54,823 nucleotides of DNA from Clostridia bacterium (GCA_017615475.1 JAGAAC010000085.1:1-54823), one strand, 5' to 3'. Counted from the stretch's first letter, positions 17,494-26,244 are shown. Translations and numbers: made by a program. The notes: a model not told the origin generated them from the letters alone.

Positions 17494-18081
17494 TTATAAT
17501 ACTTTTCGCATGACAACCTGGTCGCTTTCCCTTGCGGCCTCAACGAAGCCGGCTAACTGATAAAGCCGCACAGGCCCCTGATAATCAAAATCATTCCGCT
17601 CGCCAGAAAGCTTGGCATATCCTTCAACAGCTGCATATCCTTTTGATTTTGCATCACTGCAAACCCTGTCAATAAAAGCAGAAGCGATACCCATTCCGCG
17701 GTATTCAGGAGCGATTTCAAAACAAACAACAGAAACCGTTTTTCCGCAGGCGTTTTTCCTGGCAAAGTCCGGAACAAAACCGGCATAGCTTTCCATGTCC
17801 GCGGCATTACACCAGCCGACAGACAGATCTCCGTCATAAGCCAGGTATCCGTGGATCATATTCTTATTCAGCATTTCCACCGCATACCTGCGCAGAGTCT
17901 CTTTAACACCGTATGTTTTAAACTCGCTGACCATCTGCTGAATGTTTTCTTCATCCTGATTGGCGGAGGTACAATAACACGGGCCGTTCGGATTGCCGTC
18001 TGTAAAAGCACGGTTATCGAAGAAATCCAGGTAATCAGCAGTCAGATCAGGAGTTAACTGTTTAATGACGATTGTTTTCAT
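17494..18081 (-). CDS. GNAT family N-acetyltransferase
   Basis: A 195-residue acetyltransferase. It has the N-terminal block GPCYCTSANQDEEN, typical of a clostridial GNAT subgroup in which Cys residues follow a GNPNGPCYC stretch. The core has VVCFEIAPEYRGMGIASAFI with the acetyl-CoA loop YRGMGIAS, and it ends RLYQLAGFVEAAR. AGAGGATGCCTTT precedes the ATG. Substrate unknown. It is transcribed with or near the phosphatase and GNAT genes upstream. Confidence 0.9.
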   Translation of the reverse strand: MKTIVIKQLTPDLTADYLDFFDNRAFTDGNPNGPCYCTSANQDEENIQQMVSEFKTYGVKETLRRYAVEMLNKNMIHGYLAYDGDLSVGWCNAADMESYAGFVPDFARKNACGKTVSVVCFEIAPEYRGMGIASAFIDRVCSDAKSKGYAAVEGYAKLSGERNDFDYQGPVRLYQLAGFVEAARESDQVVMRKVL

Positions 18082-18137
18082 AAAGGCATCCTCTCCTAAG
18101 AACAGTTTCTGTTTTGAGACCGGCCTGTGCGCATGGC

Positions 18138-18746
18138 TTACCGGACAAAGGACATATCACTGATTCGTTTTATCATTCGTTTTCCGTCATCCCGCACAAT
18201 CATCTGGGATACGCCGCCTGCAAACCCAAACATTTCACAGCTGTTCAGCGATTCAACTCCGAGACCCAGGAACATGGAATTGAAGACGCTCAGCAGATCA
18301 CCGTGGGAAACGATCACGATGTTTTCGCTGTCTTCCGCCATAACCCGGTCAAAGAAGGGCTTCAGACGGTTCCAGGCATCACGCCGGCTTTCTCCATCGG
18401 AAAACAGCCTGTCATCGACTGTCTTTTCAGGGCATTCGATGTTTTCGCGGAGCCATTGCACGGATTTGCCGCAGCACTTTCCCAGATTCCGCTCCCGCAG
18501 TTCCTGGCGGAGGATCGGTTTTACGCCCAGGTACTTTGCGATCTCTTCCGCTGTCTGCTGTGCCCGTTTCAGGTCCGATGAATACATGATTACATCTTTT
18601 CCGGAGAGCTCATCCTTCAGTTTCCGGCCGATATGATCTGCCTGCTCTCTTCCGAGATCTGTCAGGTCCCAGTCTGTCCATGAACCGACCATTCCGTTCG
18701 TGTGATGAACAGACTGTGTGTGCTGAACTGTGATAATATGCTTCAT
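18138..18746 (-). CDS. Histidine phosphatase family protein with altered RHG motif
   Basis: A 202-residue member of the phosphoglycerate mutase/acid phosphatase superfamily. The catalytic RHG near the start is replaced by QHTQSVHHTNG: the phospho-accepting His is kept, but the preceding Arg is Gln. The second half has YSSDLKRAQQTAEEI (Arg) and NIVIVSHGDLLSV (second catalytic His). Loss of the Arg may change substrate or activity. I took the ATG at 18746; the longer frame has no ribosome site, whereas GAGG lies before this ATG. Confidence 0.85.
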   Translation of the reverse strand: MKHIITVQHTQSVHHTNGMVGSWTDWDLTDLGREQADHIGRKLKDELSGKDVIMYSSDLKRAQQTAEEIAKYLGVKPILRQELRERNLGKCCGKSVQWLRENIECPEKTVDDRLFSDGESRRDAWNRLKPFFDRVMAEDSENIVIVSHGDLLSVFNSMFLGLGVESLNSCEMFGFAGGVSQMIVRDDGKRMIKRISDMSFVR

Positions 18747-18794
18747 ATTTGCGCAGCCCTCTTCTTTCCGGTCTCTTTTACAGTAAGACACTTA

Positions 18795-19286
18795 TCATAA
18801 ATCATACAGGTAGGAGATCATTTCGTAGTCTTTGCCGCCCCAGTTATGAGAGCCGGTCTGATACTCTTTCCCGCCGACTTTTTCATAGAATCTCCGTGAT
18901 TCATGATTCTCTTTCAGGCACCAGATGATCATTTTTTTCTTGCCGATGCTCCTGAAATAATTGAAAGCATACTGCATCAGGAGTTTTCCGGTGCCTTTGT
19001 TTCTTTTGGAGTACCGGACATACAGGGCGATCACTTCGCAGTCTGCCGGTTCGTCTTCCGTTGATTCAAGCCAGGCGTATCCCAGGACCTCATTTCCTTC
19101 AGCGGCAACGACATACTTATCATATCTTTTGACTTCGATCTCATATCGCTGGTCTACACTGAGGGAATCCAGAAAATCATCATCCATTATTCCGCGATAG
19201 GCGGTTTGCCAGTCTTCAACGAGGATCTCTGCTATCTGCCAGACATCTTCCTTTTCCGCGGTCCTTATTATGATCCCGTTACTCAC
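18795..19286 (-). CDS. GNAT family N-acetyltransferase
   Basis: A 163-residue acetyltransferase of the same TYRG-containing type as 6418-6909 (DWQTAYRGIMDDDFLDSL). The acetyl-CoA loop is KRNKGTGKLLMQ, and it ends with ESRRFYEKVGGKEY. It uses a GTG start (19286) nine bases after GGAGG. Its leader TTTCATGGAGGCT matches that of the GNAT gene at 2699-3292 almost exactly, which suggests shared descent of the upstream region. Confidence 0.9.
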   Translation of the reverse strand: MSNGIIIRTAEKEDVWQIAEILVEDWQTAYRGIMDDDFLDSLSVDQRYEIEVKRYDKYVVAAEGNEVLGYAWLESTEDEPADCEVIALYVRYSKRNKGTGKLLMQYAFNYFRSIGKKKMIIWCLKENHESRRFYEKVGGKEYQTGSHNWGGKDYEMISYLYDL

Positions 19287-19316
19287 GTACAGCCTCCATG
19301 AAACAAGAAAAGAATG

Positions 19317-20222
19317 TTATTCCCAGTCATATTCCAGTGTGCATTTTTCCGTATCCAGTTCCGCCCGGACACCTATGGGGAGAATGGCACTGTTCTCGCC
19401 GTGGCCAAAGTCATCCGAATAGGCGACAGGAATGTTCCACTTTTTTCCCAACCGGGTGAGCCGCGCCAGCACCTGCTCATCCGCCGGGACGGAATAGTGG
19501 CCGAACAGCAGCCCCCGCACGCGCGGCATGATACCGCACTGCTCGAGGCGGGCAATGTGTGCACTGAACGCCTCAATGCCGTTGAACATCTTGTTATCCT
19601 CAACGAAGAGGATCAGATCCCCGGCATCTTCGGGTAGCAGCTGCCCGGTTGCCGCGGCGAAAATGGTATTTGCCAGATAGCCGCCGACCAGCATGCCCGC
19701 GGCACGGCCCGGCACGAGTGTGCGCCAGGGCGCGGCGGCAGTGTGATGATCCGGCCGTGATGTTGTGAATGCGGTAAACTGGCGCAGGTTGTAGTCTGTC
19801 GGATACTTCGCTATGGTGTCGGGAAATCTTCCGGGCGTCTGGCCGTAAAGGGTGACCAGACCGGTCTTCGCGTGGATCGGGTTCAGAATGCTGGTGCCGT
19901 CGCTGTAGCTGAGATACAGCTTGGGATCGCGGCGAGCAGCTTCATAGTCCAGCAGGGGAACGATATCATCGGCGCCTTCACCGCCGCCGAAGAAGACCAG
20001 GCGCACTTCCGGGTCGCGGATGAGGGCGTTGAAGCTTTCGGCACGCTCTTCCGGGGTTGCGGCGTAGTCCCAGCCATGGGCGAAGATCTGCGGAGCAAAA
20101 CGGACCCGATAACCGAGCGCCTCCAGGGCGGTGACAGAAGGGGCAATGCTTTCCTCGGTAGCCAACCAGGAAGGCGAGGCCAGGCCGATCAGGTCACCGG
20201 GTTGCAGAAGGGGTGGAAGCAT
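19317..20222 (-). CDS. LD-carboxypeptidase (S66 family)
   Basis: A 301-residue S66 serine peptidase, the family of LdcA (murein tetrapeptide LD-carboxypeptidase) and MccF (microcin C7 self-immunity). The nucleophile is Ser107 in LYLSYSDGT, the Glu is 208 in LILFVEDNK, and the His is 274 in DFGHGENSA, at the spacing expected for the family. The N-terminus LQPGDLIGLASPS is also typical. No signal peptide is present, so it is cytoplasmic. It may recycle peptidoglycan or cleave peptide-nucleotide antibiotics. AAGGAG precedes the ATG. The base composition is somewhat richer in GC than that of its neighbours, a possible sign of transfer. Confidence 0.9.
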   Translation of the reverse strand: MLPPLLQPGDLIGLASPSWLATEESIAPSVTALEALGYRVRFAPQIFAHGWDYAATPEERAESFNALIRDPEVRLVFFGGGEGADDIVPLLDYEAARRDPKLYLSYSDGTSILNPIHAKTGLVTLYGQTPGRFPDTIAKYPTDYNLRQFTAFTTSRPDHHTAAAPWRTLVPGRAAGMLVGGYLANTIFAAATGQLLPEDAGDLILFVEDNKMFNGIEAFSAHIARLEQCGIMPRVRGLLFGHYSVPADEQVLARLTRLGKKWNIPVAYSDDFGHGENSAILPIGVRAELDTEKCTLEYDWE

Positions 20223-20286
20223 GGGAGATCTCCTTTACGTGTTATGTGTTGTTGAATCCTGTGCGATTGCCCGGCTGTTGCCTGGA

Positions 20287-20742
20287 TCAGAAATACTGCT
20301 CCATCAGCCGGTCAACCCACTCGGGAGTTTTGGCATCCTTTTTATCATAAACCGGGAAATATGGCTTTATGTCCAGAACCGGTGTGCCGTTGATGGCGTC
20401 AAGGCCCTTAACAGCCAGTGTGCTGTAGCTCACAGATATAATTTCTACAGAAGTTAAGCCAATCCTGTTGGGACGATCTTTTCCTCTTTGTGAAAAAATG
20501 CCCACAAGAGGCATGTCAGACCGTTCCTGAGGATGCCTTTGCAGGTGTTTATCCCTTATGTATTCCGCCTGGTCCAGATAATAAAGCACTATTGCGTGGG
20601 AGAATTCATCAAGACCTTTCAGGCCGGTGTGATACGCTTCCTCCAATTCTATGAAGGATATATCCTTACCCCAGGATATGTCTTTCTTTTCGTGAACTTC
20701 GTTCCTGACATATCCTATCGGTTTGATCATTATCTCTTTCAT
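20287..20742 (-). CDS. TsaA/TrmO-like SAM-dependent tRNA methyltransferase family protein
   Basis: A 151-residue protein containing the TsaA-like (YaeB/TrmO) beta-barrel domain. It starts IKPIGYVRNEVHEK, has FSHAIVLYYLDQA, and carries the family signature PLVGIFSQRGKDRPNRIG, followed by TSVEIISV and LDIKPYFP. TrmO methylates the t6A base next to the anticodon; this short form lacks the C-terminal part of the E. coli enzyme, so the exact target is uncertain. It faces the S66 gene with a 64-base gap. Confidence 0.85.
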   Translation of the reverse strand: MKEIMIKPIGYVRNEVHEKKDISWGKDISFIELEEAYHTGLKGLDEFSHAIVLYYLDQAEYIRDKHLQRHPQERSDMPLVGIFSQRGKDRPNRIGLTSVEIISVSYSTLAVKGLDAINGTPVLDIKPYFPVYDKKDAKTPEWVDRLMEQYF

Positions 20743-20792
20743 GGATTCTCTCTCTTTTCCCTTATTATGAATACCGCGGCCAGTGATGGCTG

Positions 20793-20996
20793 TCAGTTGG
20801 TTTCTTTTGCTTCCTGATCCTTCTTTTTGGAATTCCGCAATCTCCGGACCATGTTATATCCGTTTGCGATCCCCATCAGGATGAGACCAATCCAGCCGAA
20901 TACTTTTGAAGCAAAAAGGGATACCACGACGAAGACGAATCCGATGAAGGGCAGTACGATGGTTACCAGGTTTTCCAGGACTTTCTGCAGTTTCAT
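20793..20996 (-). CDS. Small membrane protein
   Basis: A 67-residue protein with two hydrophobic segments (about 10-28 and 31-46) and a highly charged tail (RRLRNSKKKDQEAKETN). AAGGAG lies nine bases before the ATG. I recognise no family. It sits between the redoxin gene and the TsaA-like gene on the same strand and may belong to either transcript. Confidence 0.75.
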   Translation of the reverse strand: MKLQKVLENLVTIVLPFIGFVFVVVSLFASKVFGWIGLILMGIANGYNMVRRLRNSKKKDQEAKETN

Positions 20997-21036
20997 TATA
21001 CATTACTCCTTATTTTCAGATGCTTCTTGCAGAGAA

Positions 21037-22065
21037 TCAGTTTCCCTGTGCCAGAACAGCGAGCCTTTCTTTAATGATGGATTCATAAGCATAGGAAGAC
21101 ATGGCGCTGGTTACGGGTTCGCCGACAAGCTTTCCGTTTGAATCAATGAAATACGTGGTGGGAAAGGCATAAGTCGGAAGTACATCCAGGATCCCGTCCC
21201 AGGGGATCAGATTCATATACTGTACGTCAGCATCAGCAATGAGCTGCTTTGCGTTGCGGATCGTTTCGCTGTCATCCGGACTCTGGATATCCATTACAAT
21301 GCCGACAACCGCGACATTCTTTTTGCTGACCCGTTCGCTCAGACTTTGAAGGGACGGCAGTTCGTACAGGCATGCTCCGCACCAGGTGGTCCAGACGTTC
21401 ACCATTGTCAGGGTATTTTTTCCGAACAGCTCCCCGGACTGAACCGGATTTCCGTCAAGATCCGTTGTTTCAAATTCTATCGGCACACTGCTTACTTCCC
21501 CGGGTTTGAAGACACGGATCCGATCCGGTTCCATACAGCTTTGCACCAGGGATTCAATCTCTTCTTTTGCTTCCGCTGAAAGCATGCCTGCAGACTCATA
21601 TCCATCCGGAAGCCAGCTTATATAGAAGTTGTGATCTTCGTAAGAACCAAGTTCACGGAAGTTTTTCAGATTCAGAAAATCCCGGTGGTCGGAGGGCATA
21701 TGATTGATTGTCTTCCCGTTATCCATACATACGATCTGCAGCAGGGACACGCATGTGCTATGGAGAAGCTGGTTCTCCGCCTCTGTGTAAACCCGGTCCG
21801 GCCTGTATAGAGAAAGGCCCATCTCTTTGGGAGCACCTATGTAATATACTTCCGCAAAACGGACACCGGGAGCCAGATCTATGTCACTCGTCAGCTCAAG
21901 CGATCCGAAGAGCTCCGAAGCAGGCGGAAAATCAATCTCAACACCTGTCAAAGGAAAACGCATGGTTTCCCATGACGTTTCAGAAAGCGTGCAGGCAGGG
22001 GAAACGGCGATGACCGCAATCAGCAAAAAGGACATAAAAACGCGAATCGCTTTACAGAACTTCAA
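21037..22065 (-). CDS. Exported TlpA-like thioredoxin-fold protein
   Basis: A 342-residue protein with an N-terminal signal or anchor (VFMSFLLIAVIAVSPAC; the Cys at 25 could be a lipobox). A domain of about 170 residues that I do not recognise comes next, then a C-terminal TlpA/ResA-type redoxin domain with the active site WTTWCGAC (Cys229, Cys232) and later YAFPTTYFIDSNGKLVG, with the cis-Pro loop. It probably acts outside the membrane as a disulfide oxidoreductase. The start is TTG, preceded by GAAGGGAATAAACATC. Confidence 0.88.
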   Translation of the reverse strand: MKFCKAIRVFMSFLLIAVIAVSPACTLSETSWETMRFPLTGVEIDFPPASELFGSLELTSDIDLAPGVRFAEVYYIGAPKEMGLSLYRPDRVYTEAENQLLHSTCVSLLQIVCMDNGKTINHMPSDHRDFLNLKNFRELGSYEDHNFYISWLPDGYESAGMLSAEAKEEIESLVQSCMEPDRIRVFKPGEVSSVPIEFETTDLDGNPVQSGELFGKNTLTMVNVWTTWCGACLYELPSLQSLSERVSKKNVAVVGIVMDIQSPDDSETIRNAKQLIADADVQYMNLIPWDGILDVLPTYAFPTTYFIDSNGKLVGEPVTSAMSSYAYESIIKERLAVLAQGN

Positions 22066-22108
22066 GATGTTTATTCCCTTCTTTCTTTGAATTGCTGTAC
22101 TGCCAGAC

Positions 22109-24211
22109 TTACTTTTTCCGGGAAGCTTTCAGGGCTGCGGTGACAACAAACAGACCCAGCAGGCTGAGAAGAAGCAGTCCGATCCAGACAGCCGGCTGAG
22201 CGCTGTCGCCGGTATGCGGAACCGGACGGGAAGCGATGGCTAATGTTGTTTCCGCTTTGCCATCTGTAAAGGTGACGACAATCTTATGATCTCCGGAAGA
22301 AAGCGTATCCAGGTAGGCCGCTTTCAGTGTCAGAATCAGGCTTCCTGCGGTTTTGAGGTAATTTCCTTCACCGACCGGGCTGCCATCCACGGAAACGTTG
22401 ACAAAGCTGTCAAAGGTTGCGGCGTCCCGAATGCTGCGTTTTACGGTAAAGACAGTGTCCTTTCCGCTGCCCGGGATATGGTTGTTTCCCTGGACAGTAA
22501 CGGAATAAACCGGATCTTCCGCGTAGGTATAAACATAGGCAGTGTCTTTTGTGATCGCTGTCTCCGTGTCGGGCGTGAGGTTCCAGCTGCCTGCTTTGCA
22601 GCTGGCAGCCGGTTTTGCTCCCGCAGCGGGAATCTGGGCGGCCTGCAGCTTCAGCGTATCCCCTTCATGACCAGTCAGAATGACTTCCAGGTCGCCGCTG
22701 CCGCCGTTATTCCACTCGCCGTTGACCACGCTGAAGGTAACCTTCACACAGATTTGGCTCAGAATGACCAGGTCGCCCGGCACATAAGTGATCGCATAAT
22801 TGTCTGTTACATCCTGTTCCCTGTAATTCAGAATCCGGGCGGAGGACGGGGTGAGCTTACCGCTGACTGCCGTTATCGTCACCGCATTGAGTGTGTGGCC
22901 GCTTACTGCGCCGGACAGCTCCGCAAAATCAATACCGGATTCAGGGATACTGTCTTCCCGGATTGTCTGGGATTTTGCTGTAACAGAAACCTGTTTTTTA
23001 CGGATGACCGCTGTGATGCAATGCTTTTCGGTATTGCTGTGGGTTTTGTCACCGACAGCCCTGTACCAGACATAGTAGGTTTTTGCATCAACTCCTGTGG
23101 GGATTTCTGTGCTCCAACCGTAAACAGGAGCGTTTTCCGCGTCTGTTCCGAGGGCGTACTGCATCACGCCGTTTTCAGCCTTGCCGGCGGTAACAAGCCC
23201 CAGGGCGGAACCGGTGTAAGTGTATTCCAGTCCTTCGGGAGCGGTTGTAATGCCTGCGGCAGATGCTTCTGTCCACTTTGCCGTTGCCGTAATGATTCCG
23301 TTGTTCGCGCAGGAGCGGACGAGGACTACCGGCGTTCCGGGGATACCAATGAGGTCTACACCGTGGACCTCCCAATGGCTGAATGTCGTTCCCATCGGCG
23401 GTTCAAAGGCACATTCCTGAAGCACCACTTTCCCGCCTTCATACTCCCGCACTGAATCCATGCGGCCGGTGCCTCCGTTGGGCAGGTAGACAAAGTCAAA
23501 CTGTTCAACAGGGAAGCCTGCCGATTTATAGTTTAATGCCGTTCCGGCGGCTTCGACTGATATATCTGTCGGCCGGTTCCAACGGTCATACCCCATGCCG
23601 GCTACTTCGGTAATCACTTTGCCGGTAAAGGCTTTGGCAGAATCCAGAAAGCCGTTTGCTTCCACAGAGGTGATCTCTTTTTTGATGGTTATAGCAGAGG
23701 CGCTGATGCCGCAGCTTCCGCCGAGGGATTTGACGGAACCGCTGCTGAAGACCAGAGAACCGCGGCAGAAGAGAGCCGGACCGCCCCATGTGTCAGCCAT
23801 TGTGATATCCAGCCTGCCGGTGCCGGCAATGGTTACAGTACAATCAGCGTTATCGCTCCGGATGACATGGTCTTCTTCATATGCCCAGTCCCTTGACTGG
23901 ATGATCGAGTTGGTTCCATCCAGGAGGATTGTCAGGTTATCGGCACCGTTATAGTATATTGCGGCGTATCTGTCAGTTGTGTATTGATATCCTAATCCGC
24001 TGTATTCGTAGTCCTTCAGCGTAAGGATGTGGGACGCGGGATCATAGCGCCAGTGATTTGTGTCCGGATTATTGCAGTTTTCCGATGTGACCTGTGTTTC
24101 TCCGATCCAAAGGGGATACTGAGTTACGGATGCGCCCAGCGCGGCAGCGCAGGCTGCAACCAAAACAAGGCATAGCAGCAGGCATGCCAGAAGCTTTGTT
24201 CTGTTTGACAT
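22109..24211 (-). CDS. Large cell-surface protein with sortase-like C-terminus
   Basis: A 700-residue exported protein. The signal peptide is about residues 1-28 (LLACLLLCLVLVAACAAALG). The N-terminal third has beta-solenoid-like repeats (LTILLDGTNSIIQSRDWAYE, CTVTIAGTGRLDITM), as in carbohydrate-binding or adhesin domains. The middle has an MBG/YDG-type repeat (LEYTYTGSALGLVTAGKAEN, VSVTAKSQTIREDSIPESGI). It ends VPHTGD (664-669), a hydrophobic segment and KASRKK, which matches the sortase signal layout with VPHTG in place of LPxTG. No sortase gene is in the window. It is probably a cell-wall-anchored surface protein; the ligand is unknown. Confidence 0.85.
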   Translation of the reverse strand: MSNRTKLLACLLLCLVLVAACAAALGASVTQYPLWIGETQVTSENCNNPDTNHWRYDPASHILTLKDYEYSGLGYQYTTDRYAAIYYNGADNLTILLDGTNSIIQSRDWAYEEDHVIRSDNADCTVTIAGTGRLDITMADTWGGPALFCRGSLVFSSGSVKSLGGSCGISASAITIKKEITSVEANGFLDSAKAFTGKVITEVAGMGYDRWNRPTDISVEAAGTALNYKSAGFPVEQFDFVYLPNGGTGRMDSVREYEGGKVVLQECAFEPPMGTTFSHWEVHGVDLIGIPGTPVVLVRSCANNGIITATAKWTEASAAGITTAPEGLEYTYTGSALGLVTAGKAENGVMQYALGTDAENAPVYGWSTEIPTGVDAKTYYVWYRAVGDKTHSNTEKHCITAVIRKKQVSVTAKSQTIREDSIPESGIDFAELSGAVSGHTLNAVTITAVSGKLTPSSARILNYREQDVTDNYAITYVPGDLVILSQICVKVTFSVVNGEWNNGGSGDLEVILTGHEGDTLKLQAAQIPAAGAKPAASCKAGSWNLTPDTETAITKDTAYVYTYAEDPVYSVTVQGNNHIPGSGKDTVFTVKRSIRDAATFDSFVNVSVDGSPVGEGNYLKTAGSLILTLKAAYLDTLSSGDHKIVVTFTDGKAETTLAIASRPVPHTGDSAQPAVWIGLLLLSLLGLFVVTAALKASRKK

Positions 24212-24275
24212 TTCTGTGTCCTCTTTTCACGCGGCAGGACCGGCACATTTGCCAGGAAAACCGCAAATCACCATT

Positions 24276-24304
24276 ATTGTACATACAATTTAACATTATT
24301 TCAA
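24276..24304 (-). promoter_or_regulatory. Sigma-A promoter of the surface protein gene
   Basis: Minus strand: TTGAAA (24299-24304), 17 bp, TACAAT (24276-24281), about 65 bases before the start at 24211. Confidence 0.7.
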
Positions 24305-24330
24305 CATGATTCTGTTTTTTTCAGGAACGA

Positions 24331-24363
24331 AAAAGCTGCCCGCCGGAATGACCCGGGAGCAGC
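24331..24363 (-). terminator. Terminator of the flavodoxin-like gene
   Basis: Minus strand: GCTGCTCC pairs with GGGCAGC (plus 24335-24363), with one G-U pair, then TTTTT. Confidence 0.65.
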
Positions 24364-24394
24364 AGGGGAATTATTCTTCCTCAATTGGACTGTC

Positions 24395-24946
24395 TCATTC
24401 TTTTTTTGCCGATCTGCTGATAAACTGCGTGATGTGCTCCAATGCTTTTTCGCTCGTCAGCAAATCTCCGCTGATGCTGTTTTTTCTGTATTCCTTTGCG
24501 GATAAAAACAGAATATCGGGTTCTTTGTCCGATTGATAAGCAAGGGCCTGGATGAAATGATCCTGATTTGTGCCGCTGATCACAATACTGCGCTTGGGGA
24601 CTTTAAGATAGGCCTCAAGAAGATCCGGCCGCCCCTGGAAAAAGCATTGGCTGCGTTCGTTGAAAATGAAGAAATTGGCACAGGGATAGTCGCAGTAATT
24701 CGGCAGCACAAAGTAAACCAGATCACTGTGAATGACGGCATCCAGTATTTCATATTCTTTATCTTCAAAGTAAGGGCAATTCTCCCGTGTGGTAAAGCAT
24801 TCCGCAGCGCAGCGGCCGCAGGGGTGAAGGTCAAACCCGGAAAAGTCAAACAAAACCGGATCCTGCGCTAAAGAAGCAATCAGTTTTCCGATTTGCGAAC
24901 AGTTTCCGCCTGCTCTTGAACTGAATGAAACGATAACTGTTTTCAT
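24395..24946 (-). CDS. Flavodoxin-fold, iron-sulfur flavoprotein-like oxidoreductase
   Basis: A 183-residue protein of the NADPH-dependent FMN reductase/iron-sulfur flavoprotein type. The first strand and phosphate loop are VIVSFSSRAGGNCSQIG. Cys residues cluster in FDLHPCGRCAAECFTTRENCPYF, split here as HPCGRCAAEC and CPYF; these are the positions where such proteins bind a cluster or form disulfides. It probably moves electrons to an unknown acceptor. I chose the second of two tandem ATGs (24946) for better spacing from AAGGGG. Its promoter is of the conserved-spacer type at 25007-25035. Confidence 0.8.
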   Translation of the reverse strand: MKTVIVSFSSRAGGNCSQIGKLIASLAQDPVLFDFSGFDLHPCGRCAAECFTTRENCPYFEDKEYEILDAVIHSDLVYFVLPNYCDYPCANFFIFNERSQCFFQGRPDLLEAYLKVPKRSIVISGTNQDHFIQALAYQSDKEPDILFLSAKEYRKNSISGDLLTSEKALEHITQFISRSAKKE

Positions 24947-25006
24947 CATCTTCCCCTTATAAACCTTTATGGCTTCTCAACAATAATCCATCAACAGATT
25001 AAAACG

Positions 25007-25035
25007 ATCATACCAAAGCATATGCTTCCAGTCAA
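25007..25035 (-). promoter_or_regulatory. Sigma-A promoter (conserved-spacer type)
   Basis: Minus strand: TTGACT (25030-25035), 17-bp spacer with GGAAGC at one end and GCTTTGG at the other, TATGAT (25007-25012), about 60 bases before the flavodoxin-like gene. Confidence 0.85.
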
Positions 25036-25060
25036 ACAGGAGAGGAAGGCTGGCTGCGAT

Positions 25061-25093
25061 AAAAAAGGATGCAGGGAACCGATCCCTGCATCC
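25061..25093 (-). terminator. Rho-independent terminator
   Basis: GGATGCAGGGA (25067-25077) pairs perfectly with TCCCTGCATCC (25083-25093). On the minus strand six T residues follow. It ends the kinase gene at 25123. Confidence 0.9.
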
Positions 25094-25122
25094 CGGCATT
25101 TGTCATTCAGCAAACTCAGACA

Positions 25123-25803
25123 TTATTCTTTCATTTCATTTTCTCTGATCAGCAGGATCACATCCAGGTACGGCCTGATCTCTTTTTCGGAGTATCCCAT
25201 TTTTTCCAGGTACTGATTCTGGAGTTTGTTATCATTGCGCAACAGGAAATACGTCCTTGCAACGTCATACAATGCCGGACCTTTGCATACATTCATCATG
25301 TCAATGAGCACTTCATTGCCGTTCTCATCGATCATCACATTTTCAGGATGGTAATCGCCATGAATAAAAGAAAGACCGTCATCCAATGCGTCAATCCGGG
25401 CGACTGTGTCCTGATCCGCCGCAAAGACTTTCAGGAAGTCTTTATAAGAGACGGCGTCATCCGCATGATGCTGCAGCAACTGTTTATGGAACGCGATAAA
25501 CCTGTCCATCCACCTGTCACATGCTGCTTCATCTGCTCCGGAAAGTTTCACAGAAAGCGTTTCTCCGGCAATCCGGTCATAAATAATGCCCTGGCGGCCG
25601 CCGTCCGTGATCAGCTTATGAGCTTTGGGCGTTCTGATTCCCAGTTTCCAGGCCATAGACGCATTACGGAACTCATGTTCAATGTATTCTGCCGGATACC
25701 GGGGATTGAATAGTTTACAGATCAGGTGATCACCATAATCGAATATCTCCGCAGTATTTCCTTTGGCTATCAGTTTCATGTATTCGTTCACCACCGGATT
25801 CAT
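25123..25803 (-). CDS. APH-like phosphotransferase
   Basis: A small kinase of about 226 residues with the aminoglycoside-phosphotransferase fold. It shows the ATP-site strand GNTAEIFDYGDHLICKLF (Lys), the catalytic loop FIHGDYHPENVMID with Asp and Asn intact, and the second metal Asp in EVLIDMMNVCKGPALYDVAR. This matches the short clostridial phosphotransferases often called TIGR02172-like. The substrate is unknown. ATG 25803 is preferred; the longer GTG start has no ribosome site. It lies 18 bases after the GNAT gene at 25822-26244 and is probably translated from the same mRNA. Confidence 0.82.
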   Translation of the reverse strand: MNPVVNEYMKLIAKGNTAEIFDYGDHLICKLFNPRYPAEYIEHEFRNASMAWKLGIRTPKAHKLITDGGRQGIIYDRIAGETLSVKLSGADEAACDRWMDRFIAFHKQLLQHHADDAVSYKDFLKVFAADQDTVARIDALDDGLSFIHGDYHPENVMIDENGNEVLIDMMNVCKGPALYDVARTYFLLRNDNKLQNQYLEKMGYSEKEIRPYLDVILLIRENEMKE

Positions 25804-25821
25804 TTGACGAAAAACCACTTT

Positions 25822-26244
25822 TCAGATATCGAATGCCAGCCACTGATCCATTGCCGGCCCGGAGTTTTCATTCGGGCGTGCCCTGAAGCCGAATTTCTCA
25901 TAAAAAGGTTCTTTTCCCATGGCGGAATTGAGGGTCAGTTTTACTTTATATCCGGGTTTCATATCGTCCCTGATTCGCTGGATGACTGCTTCCACCAGCT
26001 TTCTGCCGAGTCCCTGTCCCTGATATTCGGGTATCACGAGCACATCGGACAGGAACGCGACATAACCGCCGTCCCACAGAAGACGGGCAAGACCGATGGC
26101 TTTTTCTTCATCCCGGACACAAAGCATTAAATACGCGTTCTCAACGCAGGCTTTTGCTTCTTCTGCAGGGAACTCAAGCCAGCCAACAATTTTGCGTAAT
26201 TCCATATACTCTTCGGGTGTAATGTCATTTGTAAACCGGATCAT
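25822..26244 (-). CDS. GNAT family N-acetyltransferase
   Basis: A 140-residue acetyltransferase of the minimal GNAT size. It starts MIRFTNDITPEEYMELRKIV and has the acetyl-CoA loop YQGQGLGRKLV (near residue 85) and the end motif GKEPFYEKFGF. GAGGAG precedes the ATG at 26244; the longer frame has no site. It heads a two-gene unit with the kinase gene at 25123, driven by the promoter at 26313-26342. Confidence 0.9.
   Translation of the reverse strand: MIRFTNDITPEEYMELRKIVGWLEFPAEEAKACVENAYLMLCVRDEEKAIGLARLLWDGGYVAFLSDVLVIPEYQGQGLGRKLVEAVIQRIRDDMKPGYKVKLTLNSAMGKEPFYEKFGFRARPNENSGPAMDQWLAFDI

Noticed and set aside
22286..23455. A 389-codon plus-strand frame opposite the surface protein gene
   Set aside because: Cys- and Phe-rich shadow without a ribosome site; the minus strand has promoter, signal peptide and sorting signal.
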